DNA of 64,000 nucleotides. Origin: Candidatus Mailhella excrementigallinarum. Lineage in GTDB: Bacteria; Desulfobacterota; Desulfovibrionia; Desulfovibrionales; Desulfovibrionaceae. The translations under genes were made by a program, and so were the position numbers. The stretch lies in assembly GCA_944324075.1 (NCBI GenBank), contig CALUUZ010000016.1, forward strand, positions 1 to 64,000. Reading direction: 5' to 3'. Positions 9,097 to 16,961 of the stretch are shown here, piece by piece (positions within the stretch are counted from its first letter, which is position 1; every line of letters begins with the position of its first letter). Under the pieces are notes generated by a model, which made no database searches, was not told where the DNA came from, and was given only the letters and a program-made list of their open reading frames with translations.

Positions 9097-10404
9097 TCAA
9101 TACAGATTACGGTTGTCAATTATGCGTACAGCCTTGCCTTCACTCCGGGTAATGGTTTTGGGAGCAACCAGCTTGACATTGGCATAAATGCCCAGCATGG
9201 ACTTGAGGGCCTCCACCAGTTCCTTTTCCTTGGCGGAGACCGTACTCATGCTGTCGGAGAACATTTCATTCGTCATTTCCACCTGAATATCCAGCGTATC
9301 GCTGTTTTTCACGCGGCCGACAACAATCTGATAATTGGCCGGATACCCCTTGTTGATAAGCACTGTTTCAATTTGCGAGGGGAATACGTTGACTCCCTTG
9401 ATAATAAGCATGTCATCACTGCGCCCCATGGGCTTGGACATCTTGACGTGCGTACGGCCGCAGGAGCATTTCTTGCGGGACAGAACACAGATATCCCGCG
9501 TGCGATACCGGATAAGCGGAAAGGCTTCCTTGGTGATACTGGTAAATACCAGCTCCCCTTTTTCTCCCTCGGGGAGCACTTCACCGGTTTTCGGGTCGAT
9601 GATTTCGGCAATGAAGTGATCCTCATTTATGTGCATTCCCGTCTGCTCGCTGCACTCAAATGAGACACCGGGACCGGTGATTTCCGTCAAACCGTAAATA
9701 TCATATGCCTTGATGCCCAGAGTTCTCTCGATATCGCGGCGCATCTCCTCGCTCCAGGCTTCCGCGCCGAAAATGCCCGCCTTGAGCTTTATCTTGTCGC
9801 GCAGTCCCTTTTCCATGATGCTTTCAGCAAGATAGGATGCATATGAGGGCGTACAGCACAAAATGGTTGATTCCAGATCACACATGAACTGTATCTGGCG
9901 CTCCGTATTTCCGGAAGACATGGGAAGCGTAAGCGACCCCAGCTTGTGAGAGCCCCCGTTCAATCCGGGGCCTCCGGTGAAAAGTCCGTAACCGTAGCAG
10001 ACATGAACCACATCGTCCCTGGTTCCGCCGGCGGCCGCAAGAGCCCGCGCGCAGCAGTCGTCCCAAAGATCAATATCGTGCTGCGTGTAAAAGGCAACCA
10101 CTCTCTTCCCTGTCGTTCCGCTGGTGGACTGAATCCGCACACATTCGGAACGCGGGCATGCCAGCAATCCATAGGGATAGGCGTTGCGAAGATCATCCTT
10201 GGTCAGAAAGGGCAGCTTGTGGAGATCATCCACCGATCTCACATCATCCGGTGTTACTCCCTTTTTGTCCATCAGGTTCCTGTAATAGGCCACATTTTCA
10301 TACACGCGCCTCACAGTCCTGCACAGGCGCTCATTTTGCCATGCGCGGATCTGCTCCTGTGACGCGCATTCTATCTCCGGTTGAAAATAATTTCCGTTGC
10401 CCAT
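9097..10404 (-). CDS. paaK: Phenylacetate-CoA ligase family enzyme
   Basis: A 435-residue AMP-forming acyl-CoA ligase of the PaaK type, expected to activate phenylacetate or a related aryl acid with ATP and CoA. It has the SGTTGKR P-loop-like motif near residue 95, the YGLTEITGPG adenylate motif, and a C-terminal domain with the catalytic lysine region (SEGKAVRI). A CxCGRTH segment lies before the hinge. GGGAGG precedes the ATG by six bases. It is co-directional with the ACT protein. Aryl substrate specificity is inferred from the family; indoleacetate-type substrates are equally possible. Confidence 0.92.
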   Translation of the reverse strand: MGNGNYFQPEIECASQEQIRAWQNERLCRTVRRVYENVAYYRNLMDKKGVTPDDVRSVDDLHKLPFLTKDDLRNAYPYGLLACPRSECVRIQSTSGTTGKRVVAFYTQHDIDLWDDCCARALAAAGGTRDDVVHVCYGYGLFTGGPGLNGGSHKLGSLTLPMSSGNTERQIQFMCDLESTILCCTPSYASYLAESIMEKGLRDKIKLKAGIFGAEAWSEEMRRDIERTLGIKAYDIYGLTEITGPGVSFECSEQTGMHINEDHFIAEIIDPKTGEVLPEGEKGELVFTSITKEAFPLIRYRTRDICVLSRKKCSCGRTHVKMSKPMGRSDDMLIIKGVNVFPSQIETVLINKGYPANYQIVVGRVKNSDTLDIQVEMTNEMFSDSMSTVSAKEKELVEALKSMLGIYANVKLVAPKTITRSEGKAVRIIDNRNLY

Positions 10405-10547
10405 GTCCGACCTCCCGCAACATGCTGAAAACCATAAAACATTTTGTAAATTCCCTACGTTGGGAGGTAACAGATGTCAATATCCCGCCTCGGGAAAAGT
10501 TTATTCGGCCCGCAACCACGCCCCGGCAGGTATTTTTGCTGCTGAAA

Positions 10548-10735
10548 TGCCTGCCAGCCAGGCACCATGTTTGCCCCGCAGGTTTCACGCCTTCCGCCGG
10601 AGCAGCCGCAAGCAGATTGAGGCTGCTCCGGCGGCGCGACAGCCCTGGCTGTCAGCGCGAAGCGCTTTACGAATAGGGAAAGCAGGGATGAGTCTCGCTT
10701 CGCTCAACTCCGCGGGCACTTTCTAGAGCGTTTTG
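10548..10735 (+). repeat. R2 dispersed repeat, copy b
   Basis: The copy starts CTGCCAGCCAGG, has the core CCGCAGGTTTCACGCCT, then a long stem (CGCCGGAGCAGCC / GGCTGCTCCGGCG) and GCGCGAAGCGCTTTACG. It sits directly before copy c; together they fill the 468-bp gap between the paaK start and the end of queF. I see no gene in this gap. Confidence 0.75.
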
Positions 10736-10740
10736 CTCCC

Positions 10741-10868
10741 GAAAATATCTGCCGGTCAGAACCCTGCATTCTGACGCGCAGGTTTCACACCTGAAGCCGG
10801 AGCCAGACGCCGCAAGTGAATTGCGGCTGCTCCGGCGGCGCGGCTTCAGTCTCGCTTCGCCTGACTCC
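10741..10868 (+). repeat. R2 dispersed repeat, copy c
   Basis: The copy begins GAAAATATCTGCCGGTCAG, has the core GCGCAGGTTTCACACCTGA, then a stem around GCCGGAGC / GCTCCGGC and CTCGCTTCGCCTGACTCC. It ends against the queF stop codon at 10873. Copies b and c form a head-to-tail pair. Confidence 0.75.
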
Positions 10869-10872
10869 GGCT

Positions 10873-11385
10873 CTATAAGTCATGGTGGCGCATACGGTAA
10901 CGGGCAAGCTCCTCATATTCCGTGCCGGGACGGCCGTAATTGGCATAGGGCCAGATGGAAATCCCGCCCCTCGGGGTAAATATGCCCGTAACTTCTATAT
11001 ATTTGGGCTCCATGAGCCGGATAAGATCCTTCATGATCACGTTCACGCAATCCTCATGAAAATCTCCATGGTTGCGGAAGCTGAACAGATAAAGCTTGAG
11101 GCTCTTGCTCTCCACCATTTTCCTGTCCGGAAGATAACTGATGCGGATTTCCGCAAAATCCGGCTGGCCGGTAATGGGACAGAGGCTGGTGAACTCCGGA
11201 CAGTTGAAACGTACCCAGTAATCGTTGTCCGGGTGTTTGTTGGTGAATGTCTCCAGCACTTCCGGAGCGTAATCCCGGCAATACTCCGCGGTACGCCCCA
11301 GCAGGCTGAGCCCCTCCCCGGAGCGGGAATCAGAGAACGCCCCCTCTCCATGGCCGCTTCTGACGGCATCGCTGCTGAAAGACAT
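10873..11385 (-). CDS. queF: NADPH-dependent 7-cyano-7-deazaguanine reductase
   Basis: A 170-residue type I QueF that reduces preQ0 to preQ1 in queuosine synthesis. The catalytic cysteine lies in [13 protein letters not shown], followed by the QueF motif [16 protein letters not shown] and the substrate-contacting FHED. The ATG at 11385 lies one base after the stop of the upstream transporter gene (TGA-C-ATG), so translation is probably coupled. The pair forms a two-gene operon downstream of a preQ1 riboswitch, consistent with feedback on queuosine supply. Its 3' end abuts an R2 repeat. Confidence 0.96.
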   Translation of the reverse strand: MSFSSDAVRSGHGEGAFSDSRSGEGLSLLGRTAEYCRDYAPEVLETFTNKHPDNDYWVRFNCPEFTSLCPITGQPDFAEIRISYLPDRKMVESKSLKLYLFSFRNHGDFHEDCVNVIMKDLIRLMEPKYIEVTGIFTPRGGISIWPYANYGRPGTEYEELARYRMRHHDL

Positions 11386-11386
11386 G

Positions 11387-12070
11387 TCAGATTTCCCTGA
11401 TTTTCAGGATATTATAGGAAATATCCTCATCATAGATATCCACGCCCTCAATCTTCTTGAGAGCATCCACCACCCGTATGGTCACGGGCAGAACGACAAT
11501 TTCATATGCCGTCTTGGCCACCACCTGAATCAGCATCAGTTTTGCCAGTTCATGCGCGGGCATCAGGCCGCCAAAAGCCAGCGGAAAAAAAATCAGGGAA
11601 TCCGCACTCTCCCCGATCAGTGTGGAGAGTATCGCCCGGGCTGAAAAATTCCGCCCGTCACTGGCGAGCTTCATCCTGCTCATGACATAGGCATTGAGGA
11701 AGGAGCCTGCCAGAAAGGCCATCAGACTGGCGGCCGCGATACGGGGGGCAAGCCCGAAAACAAAGCGGAACGCCGTTTCGCCTTCCCAGAAAGGAGCGGC
11801 GGGCAGGGCAAGGGCAAGCTGGAACAGGGCAATCATGGCAAAATTCATGGCAAAGCCGAGCCAGATAATGAGCCTGGCCTTGCGAAACCCCCATACTTCC
11901 GCAATGCAGTCGTTGATGATGTAGGAAACGGGAAAGACCAGAAAACCAGCCGTAATGGTAAACGAGCCAATCTGAATGATTTTGGTTTCCAGCAGGTTGG
12001 AAGCAATAAGGCAGACGCAGAACACGATGCCGAGCAGCATGAAGGAAAGAGAAACGCTGTTCTTTTTCAT
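11387..12070 (-). CDS. yhhQ: Queuosine precursor transporter (YhhQ/VUT family)
   Basis: A 227-residue inner-membrane protein with about six hydrophobic segments, starting at residue 8. It carries the VUT/ECF-like signatures [18 protein letters not shown] and [18 protein letters not shown]. YhhQ proteins take up preQ0/preQ1. The neighbouring queF and the preQ1-I aptamer whose 3' end lies two bases before the ATG make this the assigned role. No normal Shine-Dalgarno sequence precedes the ATG: its place is taken by the A-rich aptamer tail, so ligand binding could directly block initiation. Confidence 0.92.
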   Translation of the reverse strand: MKKNSVSLSFMLLGIVFCVCLIASNLLETKIIQIGSFTITAGFLVFPVSYIINDCIAEVWGFRKARLIIWLGFAMNFAMIALFQLALALPAAPFWEGETAFRFVFGLAPRIAAASLMAFLAGSFLNAYVMSRMKLASDGRNFSARAILSTLIGESADSLIFFPLAFGGLMPAHELAKLMLIQVVAKTAYEIVVLPVTIRVVDALKKIEGVDIYDEDISYNILKIREI

Positions 12071-12072
12071 AA

Positions 12073-12105
12073 CTTGTTTTTTACGTGGTTCTCAAGCACA
12101 CGGGG
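12073..12105 (-). promoter_or_regulatory. preQ1-I riboswitch
   Basis: On the minus strand, P1 CGTG (12102-12099) pairs with CACG (12087-12084). After the two-base loop TG, CTTG (12096-12093) forms the pseudoknot P2 with CAAG (12076-12073). The tail between them is T-AAAAAA. A C at 12088 sits directly before the P1 3' strand, where the ligand-pairing C lies in the Bacillus aptamer. Size, loop lengths and A-rich tail match the preQ1-I consensus, and the downstream genes are a queuosine transporter and queF. This is my manual fold, not a covariance-model hit. Confidence 0.88.
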
Positions 12106-12461
12106 AAAAGGTTGATGTTCCGGGCCGGGGACAGGGTATTCGGAATTTCCCTCCTGATACGGATTAAACGTGCATGCCGCGCAGTTCCGCAACTGCCGGA
12201 GCGGCTCTGTACAGACAGCGGAAGAACGCCCGGCAGCCGCCCTTCGCTGTGAAGCATGCTGCGGATAAAAGGACGGAACACCCCGGGCAGACGTGATGCT
12301 TTTGCCGGAATTCCGGCTGAAAGACAAGCCTGTTTCCCCTTCGGGGCATTCACATCCTCAAATGAAAGCTGTATTTCAACTATCTGAAATTCAAACGAAA
12401 CATCCAGAAAATCACCGAAAAGGCGAATATCTCTTCCCTTCCTCTCCCCGGATATGATTGA
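12106..12461. other. Untranslated gap upstream of the preQ1 riboswitch
   Basis: The stretch holds no gene I can support. A long minus-strand reading frame crosses it but starts inside an R2 repeat and resembles nothing known. The AT-richer part at 12355-12430 probably holds the promoter for yhhQ-queF, but I cannot pick -35 and -10 boxes with confidence. Confidence 0.5.
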
Positions 12462-12650
12462 AGATATCTGCCGGCCGGACTCTGTGTTCCGGCTCGCAGG
12501 TTTCACGCCTGAAGCCTCACGCCGCAAGTGAATTGCGCCCCCTGACAGGAGGAAGAGGAGGAGCGGGGCCTCTGAAGGAGCGCAGAGATGACTCCCGCCC
12601 TGCCAGACTCCGTGGACACTTCAATGGCGAAGCGCTTTGCGGGGGCGGTG
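12462..12650 (+). repeat. R2 dispersed repeat, copy d, running into the 3' end of the PPK2 gene
   Basis: The copy starts AGATATCTGCCGGCCGG, has the core GGCTCGCAGGTTTCACGCC and CGCAAGTGAATTGCG, and continues to GGCGAAGCGCTTTGCG, a segment shared with copy b. The last part overlaps the final codons of the polyphosphate phosphotransferase gene (stop at 12621), so the C-terminal residues RKALRH come from the repeat. Confidence 0.65.
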
Positions 12651-14135
12651 CAGGGCCGTCCGCAGGGCGTCCCGGCAGGCGCGCAGCACGGAAAGGCGGG
12701 CAAACTTCTTGTCCTCGGCGGCGATAACATTCCACGGCGCATATGCCGTGCTGGTGCGCAGAAACATTTCATCAGCCGCACGCATGTACTCGGGCCACTT
12801 TTCCCGGTTGCGCCAGTCTTCCGCCGTTATCTTGTACTGCTTCCACGGTATCTCCTCACGCTCCCTGAAGCGTCGCAACTGTTCGTCGGGCGATATGTGC
12901 AGCCAGAACTTCAGCAGAATGTTGCCGCGGGCCGTGAGCTGCGCCTCGAAAAGATTGATTTCCGCATAGGCGCGGCTCCAGTCCTCGCGCGGCGTCAGCC
13001 TCTCCACCCGCTCCACCAGCACCCGCCCGTACCAGGACCGATCATAGACGGTGACAAAACCCGCCCGGGGCACATGCCGCCAGAAACGCCACAGATAATG
13101 GTGCGCGCGCTCCTCATCCGAGGGGGCGCTGACGGGAATGACCTGTGAAATGCGCGCGTCCACGCCCGCCAGAAGTCGGCGTATGGCCCCGCCCTTGCCC
13201 GCGGCGTCCCACCCCTCAAAAACCAGCGTGCTGGAAATGCCCTTTCTGTAGGCCCGATAGGTCAGCTCCCGCAATTCGGACTGAAGTTCGGCCAGTTCTT
13301 TCTTGTAGGCCGCGTGATCTGCGCCGGCGGAAAGATCAATGGCTTCCAGCGTGGAAATGACGCCTTCCCGCGTGATATCGTCCGCCGCTCCGTCCTCTTC
13401 GAGCCGTACCCGGGCGGCCTTCGCATCCCGGGCTGCAACGGTCCGCTCCACCGCGCCGATCACGGCCCGCGCCACAGCCAGATTACGATAATTCGCATCG
13501 GCGGCATCTACAATAATCCACGGCGCATCGGCCCTGTCAGTCAGTGTAATGGCCTTTGACGCGGCCCCGGCCAGACCTTCGTAGTTTTCCGCCGTTTTCT
13601 TGTCATAGGGCGTGAAATGATGCACTTCCCTGTTTTGCAGACGTTTTTTCAAGCGCCGGTCATGCGTCTTCTTGTCCAGATGCAGCCATATCTTGGCCAG
13701 CGCCATGCCCGAATCCGCAAGGCTGGCCTCCAGTCCCCGCCAGTGGTGCATACGGGCGCAGAACTCATGTTCCTTGATTTCGCCGCAGCAGAACAGCCGC
13801 AGCGAAGGGCCGTACCAGCCGCCGACAAACACGCCCGTCCTGCCCTCGGCAGGCAGACAGCGCCAGTACCGCCAGTCATCCGGACGTTCGCGCTCCTCAT
13901 CTGTTTCCATCCAGAACACATGGTTGCGTACAAACTTGCTGTCCATCCATTCCGACAGCAGATTGACCACAGAGCCACGCCCCGAACCGTCGATACCCGC
14001 AATGATGATCAGCAGGGGGATTCCGCGCTCCCTGCACTGACGCTGGGCCTCAAACAAGCGCATGCGCAACTGCGGCGCCAGCTCGGCGTATTCCTTGTCG
14101 CCGCAGCGCCGACCAAGGGCAACGGTTTCAAACAT
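12621..14135 (-). CDS. pap: Polyphosphate:AMP phosphotransferase (two-domain PPK2)
   Basis: A 504-residue protein with two PPK2 kinase domains in tandem. The N-terminal domain (about residues 10-240) has Walker A AGIDGSGRGS; the C-terminal domain (about 265-495) has EGWDAAGKGG and the lid/Walker B-like YDRSWYGRVLVERVE. Two-domain class II PPK2 enzymes phosphorylate AMP to ADP with polyphosphate. The N-terminal domain carries substitutions in its P-loop (SGRGS) and is probably the less active half, as in known PAP proteins. GAGGAG precedes the ATG by five bases. It ends the polyphosphate cluster, 55 bases after ppx. Confidence 0.92.
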   Translation of the reverse strand: MFETVALGRRCGDKEYAELAPQLRMRLFEAQRQCRERGIPLLIIIAGIDGSGRGSVVNLLSEWMDSKFVRNHVFWMETDEERERPDDWRYWRCLPAEGRTGVFVGGWYGPSLRLFCCGEIKEHEFCARMHHWRGLEASLADSGMALAKIWLHLDKKTHDRRLKKRLQNREVHHFTPYDKKTAENYEGLAGAASKAITLTDRADAPWIIVDAADANYRNLAVARAVIGAVERTVAARDAKAARVRLEEDGAADDITREGVISTLEAIDLSAGADHAAYKKELAELQSELRELTYRAYRKGISSTLVFEGWDAAGKGGAIRRLLAGVDARISQVIPVSAPSDEERAHHYLWRFWRHVPRAGFVTVYDRSWYGRVLVERVERLTPREDWSRAYAEINLFEAQLTARGNILLKFWLHISPDEQLRRFREREEIPWKQYKITAEDWRNREKWPEYMRAADEMFLRTSTAYAPWNVIAAEDKKFARLSVLRACRDALRTALHRPRKALRH

Positions 14136-14190
14136 GGTTACTCCTCAGGGTATGTTGTGATTAAACATATCCGCCGTGCAGGGTCCTGTC

Positions 14191-15837
14191 TCACTGTCCT
14201 GCTGGCCTCATCGTCTGGCCCACGGCGCTTTCAAAAACGGCTTGCTCCTGACAGGGCCGGAGCGCGACCCGCATGCCGCAGCTTTTCCTGATCAGTTTGC
14301 CGCCGCGTGCGATTTCCTCAAGCTCAATGGGGCAGTCTTCGGCAACCAGGACATGCAGTTCCAGCCAGCCGTCTCCCGCGCGGGTGAAGCGGGCCGCGCG
14401 CACGACCTGCCGGTGACTCTTGTCCATACGCTCCGCCAGATTGAGAAATACGGAAAGCAGGCGGACATCCTCCCGAATATCCTCATTAAGCTGGAGAAAA
14501 ACAGGCTGCTTTTTGGACGGACGTTTCCGGTGAAAATATGCCAGAGCGGCCATAATTTCAATTTCCCGGTCAGTGAAGCCGAGCAGCTCCGTATTGCGGA
14601 TAAGATAGTGACTGTGTGCATTGTGATTGGCAAAGGCGATAAATATGCCGATATCGTGCAGCAGGGCGGCGTAATACAGAAGCTCGCGCGAAACGGGAGG
14701 AGAGCTGTTCATCCCCAGAGTTCCGGCGCTGTCGAACAGCTCCAGCGCAAGTTTCGCCACATGAAAGGCATGCTTTTCCTCAAAACGGCAGAAGCGGGCA
14801 AGCTGGAGGACACTTTCCTCCCGTGAGGGCAGCGCCGTTCCCTCGCGCTCCGGGGCCATGCGCATGAGATAGTCCACGAGAATGCCGTTCTGAAGGTTGC
14901 GGCCGCTCACCGTGACACTTTCAAAGCCCTGTTCTTCCATCACGGTCTGAAGAATGGCCGCTCCCGCGATGAGGACATCCGCCCGGTTGGGATTGATGCC
15001 GGGAATTTCCCGCCGGGCTTCAAGCCCGAGGGAACACAGTTCCCGCACCGCCCGGATCAGTCCGTCATAACTGAGGACATGCCGGGATGCCCTGGACGGT
15101 CTGCCTTCACGGACGGCGTCCGCATCCTCGCGGGCGGCGGCAATTTCCGCGAGGTTCTGGGCCGTGCCGGAGCTGGCTACCGCCTCTTCGATATCAAAGT
15201 CCGCGATCCGCTGGAAGGAGTGCAGCGCCGCATTGCGGATATGAGCCTGCAGCGCGGCGTACTCACGGGGAGAAACCGGCCCCGTGCTTCCCTTGAAAAA
15301 AAGATTGGTCAGGCGCACACATCCCAGCTTGACGGAATCAAGGTTCCTGTACTCCTGTGAATTTCCCACAATCAGCTCGGTACTGCCGCCGCCGATATCA
15401 ATGAACAGCCGCAGCTTGTCGCTGCGCTCCAGCCCGCTGGATACGCCGAGGTAAATCAGACGGGCTTCCTCCCTGCCCGAAACCGCGGTGAAGTCAATGC
15501 CGGTCTTTTCCTTCACTCTGAGGATGAAGTCCTGACCGTTCTCCGCATCGCGCACGGCGGCCGTGGCGATGGCCACGATTTCCGAAGTTTCATATACCGC
15601 GCACATTTCAGCCAGACCGCGCAACACCCCGAGAGTGCGGTTCATGGCCTCGTCCTGGAGGCGGTTATGGACAAAACCGCCTTCGCCAAGACGCACCATG
15701 TGCTTGACCTGATTCAGAACCGTGGTCGAACCATCCGCATGGATGCGGACAATCAGAAGCCGGAGGGAGTTGCTGCCCAGATCGATGATGCCGATGCACC
15801 TTTCCGCCCGAGGCGCTATCCGGCCTGACATACGCAT
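14191..15837 (-). CDS. ppx: Exopolyphosphatase / pppGpp phosphohydrolase (Ppx/GppA)
   Basis: A 548-residue two-part protein. The N-terminal half is an ASKHA phosphatase (IGIIDLGSNSLRLLI near residue 20, EEARLIYLGVSSG, LFIDIGGGSTEL, the catalytic glutamate in the EEARL region). The C-terminal half is an HD-like domain (LLHDIGIFIAFANHNAHSHY, AYFHRK). It removes terminal phosphates from polyphosphate and perhaps the 5' phosphate of pppGpp. I chose ATG 15837, five bases after GGGAG; this start overlaps the 3' end of the HD gene by 22 bases. It sits in the ppk1-HD-ppx-pap run, all on the minus strand. Confidence 0.95.
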   Translation of the reverse strand: MRMSGRIAPRAERCIGIIDLGSNSLRLLIVRIHADGSTTVLNQVKHMVRLGEGGFVHNRLQDEAMNRTLGVLRGLAEMCAVYETSEIVAIATAAVRDAENGQDFILRVKEKTGIDFTAVSGREEARLIYLGVSSGLERSDKLRLFIDIGGGSTELIVGNSQEYRNLDSVKLGCVRLTNLFFKGSTGPVSPREYAALQAHIRNAALHSFQRIADFDIEEAVASSGTAQNLAEIAAAREDADAVREGRPSRASRHVLSYDGLIRAVRELCSLGLEARREIPGINPNRADVLIAGAAILQTVMEEQGFESVTVSGRNLQNGILVDYLMRMAPEREGTALPSREESVLQLARFCRFEEKHAFHVAKLALELFDSAGTLGMNSSPPVSRELLYYAALLHDIGIFIAFANHNAHSHYLIRNTELLGFTDREIEIMAALAYFHRKRPSKKQPVFLQLNEDIREDVRLLSVFLNLAERMDKSHRQVVRAARFTRAGDGWLELHVLVAEDCPIELEEIARGGKLIRKSCGMRVALRPCQEQAVFESAVGQTMRPAGQ

Positions 15838-16739
15838 TCCAGCTCCCGTCCGAAAACATGCGTGAACAAATCGCCCTTTTTCACAGCGCGCGCCCTTTCT
15901 TCCGGACAATCCCCCGCGCTGTCGAGTACGAGAATGACCCTGCGCGGCCTGATATCGACAATACAGCCTTTGACCAGCTCTCCATGCGTATAGTCCAGGC
16001 CGTCCGCGATACGCAGCAGGGCTGCGGCACGACGCAGGGCGCGGCGTTCCCTGCGGGGCAGTGCGGCAAAGCGGGAGTGGCGGCGCGAGGGCCAGGCCTT
16101 GCGGTGATAGCGGGCCAGCAGGGCGACAAGCGGACGATCCGCATCGCTGATGTTCAGGCTCAGATCTTCCTCAATATAGCGCATGCCGGTCTTGTGATGC
16201 CCCTTGCGTCCTTCGGCGAAGCCGATATCATGCAGACGGGCGGCCATGACGAGTCTGTTCCGCCATGTTTCATCCAGCTTGTGCAGTTCCGCCAGTTGAT
16301 CAAAAAGCGATGCGGAGAGCGCGGCCACATGCCGCCCGTGCCGCAGGGAATCTTCCATGACAGGAGATTCAGGCAGACGGGCGGAACTGAGATCCGCATC
16401 CCGCGCCGCCTCGCTCCCGGCAGGGAGTACGGCGGCAGAAGCGGAAACGTCCCCGGATTCCGCGCTTTTTTCCGCAACGGAACGCGTACCCGCCGCCATC
16501 TTTTTCCCCAAAGTCCGGGAAGATGCGTTCCTGCCGGAATTCTTTCGAGCCTGGGCCGCTTCCGCCCGAGTCATGGCGGAATCTTTCTTTTCCACGATGT
16601 TTTCCCCCCCTGCGGGAACTGCTTTTTCTGCCTTTGCGGACGATTTTTTCATCACACGTTCCCTCGCCGGATGTTCTGTGCGGGGAGCATTTTCCGCCCC
16701 GCCCTTTTCATCTCGCTCATCCATATCCGGAGTCATCAT
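15816..16739 (-). CDS. Free-standing HD-domain protein of the polyphosphate cluster
   Basis: A 307-residue protein. The first ~140 residues are a Lys/Ala/Ser-rich low-complexity region. The rest is an HD fold: RHGRHVAALSASLFDQL, AARLHDIGFAEG with the HD pair, HHKTGMRYIEE, LLARYHRK and RIADGLDYTHGE. This matches the C-terminal domain of Ppx/GppA proteins, so it looks like that domain duplicated and detached. A role in polyphosphate or (p)ppGpp handling is inferred from position between ppk1 and ppx. The start is uncertain: ATG 16739 or 16736 has only a weak distant AAGGG, and the whole upstream region is an R1 repeat. Confidence 0.8.
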   Translation of the reverse strand: MMTPDMDERDEKGGAENAPRTEHPARERVMKKSSAKAEKAVPAGGENIVEKKDSAMTRAEAAQARKNSGRNASSRTLGKKMAAGTRSVAEKSAESGDVSASAAVLPAGSEAARDADLSSARLPESPVMEDSLRHGRHVAALSASLFDQLAELHKLDETWRNRLVMAARLHDIGFAEGRKGHHKTGMRYIEEDLSLNISDADRPLVALLARYHRKAWPSRRHSRFAALPRRERRALRRAAALLRIADGLDYTHGELVKGCIVDIRPRRVILVLDSAGDCPEERARAVKKGDLFTHVFGRELECVCQAG

Positions 16740-16740
16740 T

Positions 16741-16924
16741 TCATCAAAAATTCCCTTGTGGTTTGAAACCTCCCCCTTCAGGAGGGAAAAGAGGAGTTGA
16801 CAAGACGGCAAAGCCGGTGAAATCCTTTTCCGTAATCCCTCCCTTCAGGGAGGGGCAATCCGCACGCCCCCTGTCCGTCGGCTGCTTCAGTCAGTCGCCG
16901 GATGGGGCGACTGTGGATTGAAAC
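16741..16924 (-). repeat. R1 dispersed repeat, complete copy B, with CRISPR-repeat-like end
   Basis: This 184-bp copy is inverted relative to copies A and C. The 31 bases at 16894-16924 read GTCGCC at the start and CTGTGGATTGAAAC at the end, with GTCGCC/GGCGAC able to pair. The other end (AAGGGAATTTTTGATGA on the minus strand) lies directly before the start codon of the HD gene. It separates ppk1 from the rest of the polyphosphate operon. Confidence 0.85.
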
Positions 16925-16961
16925 ATCTGTCCTTTCACACATATCGCCCCGTGCGGAGGGG

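Noticed and set aside
12081..12527. A 148-codon minus-strand frame upstream of yhhQ
   Set aside because: It starts inside an R2 repeat, runs through the riboswitch and matches nothing; the riboswitch explains the conserved part.
16894..16924. A CRISPR array
   Set aside because: Repeat-like ends occur singly, kilobases apart, never in tandem with regular spacers, and no cas gene is in the window.
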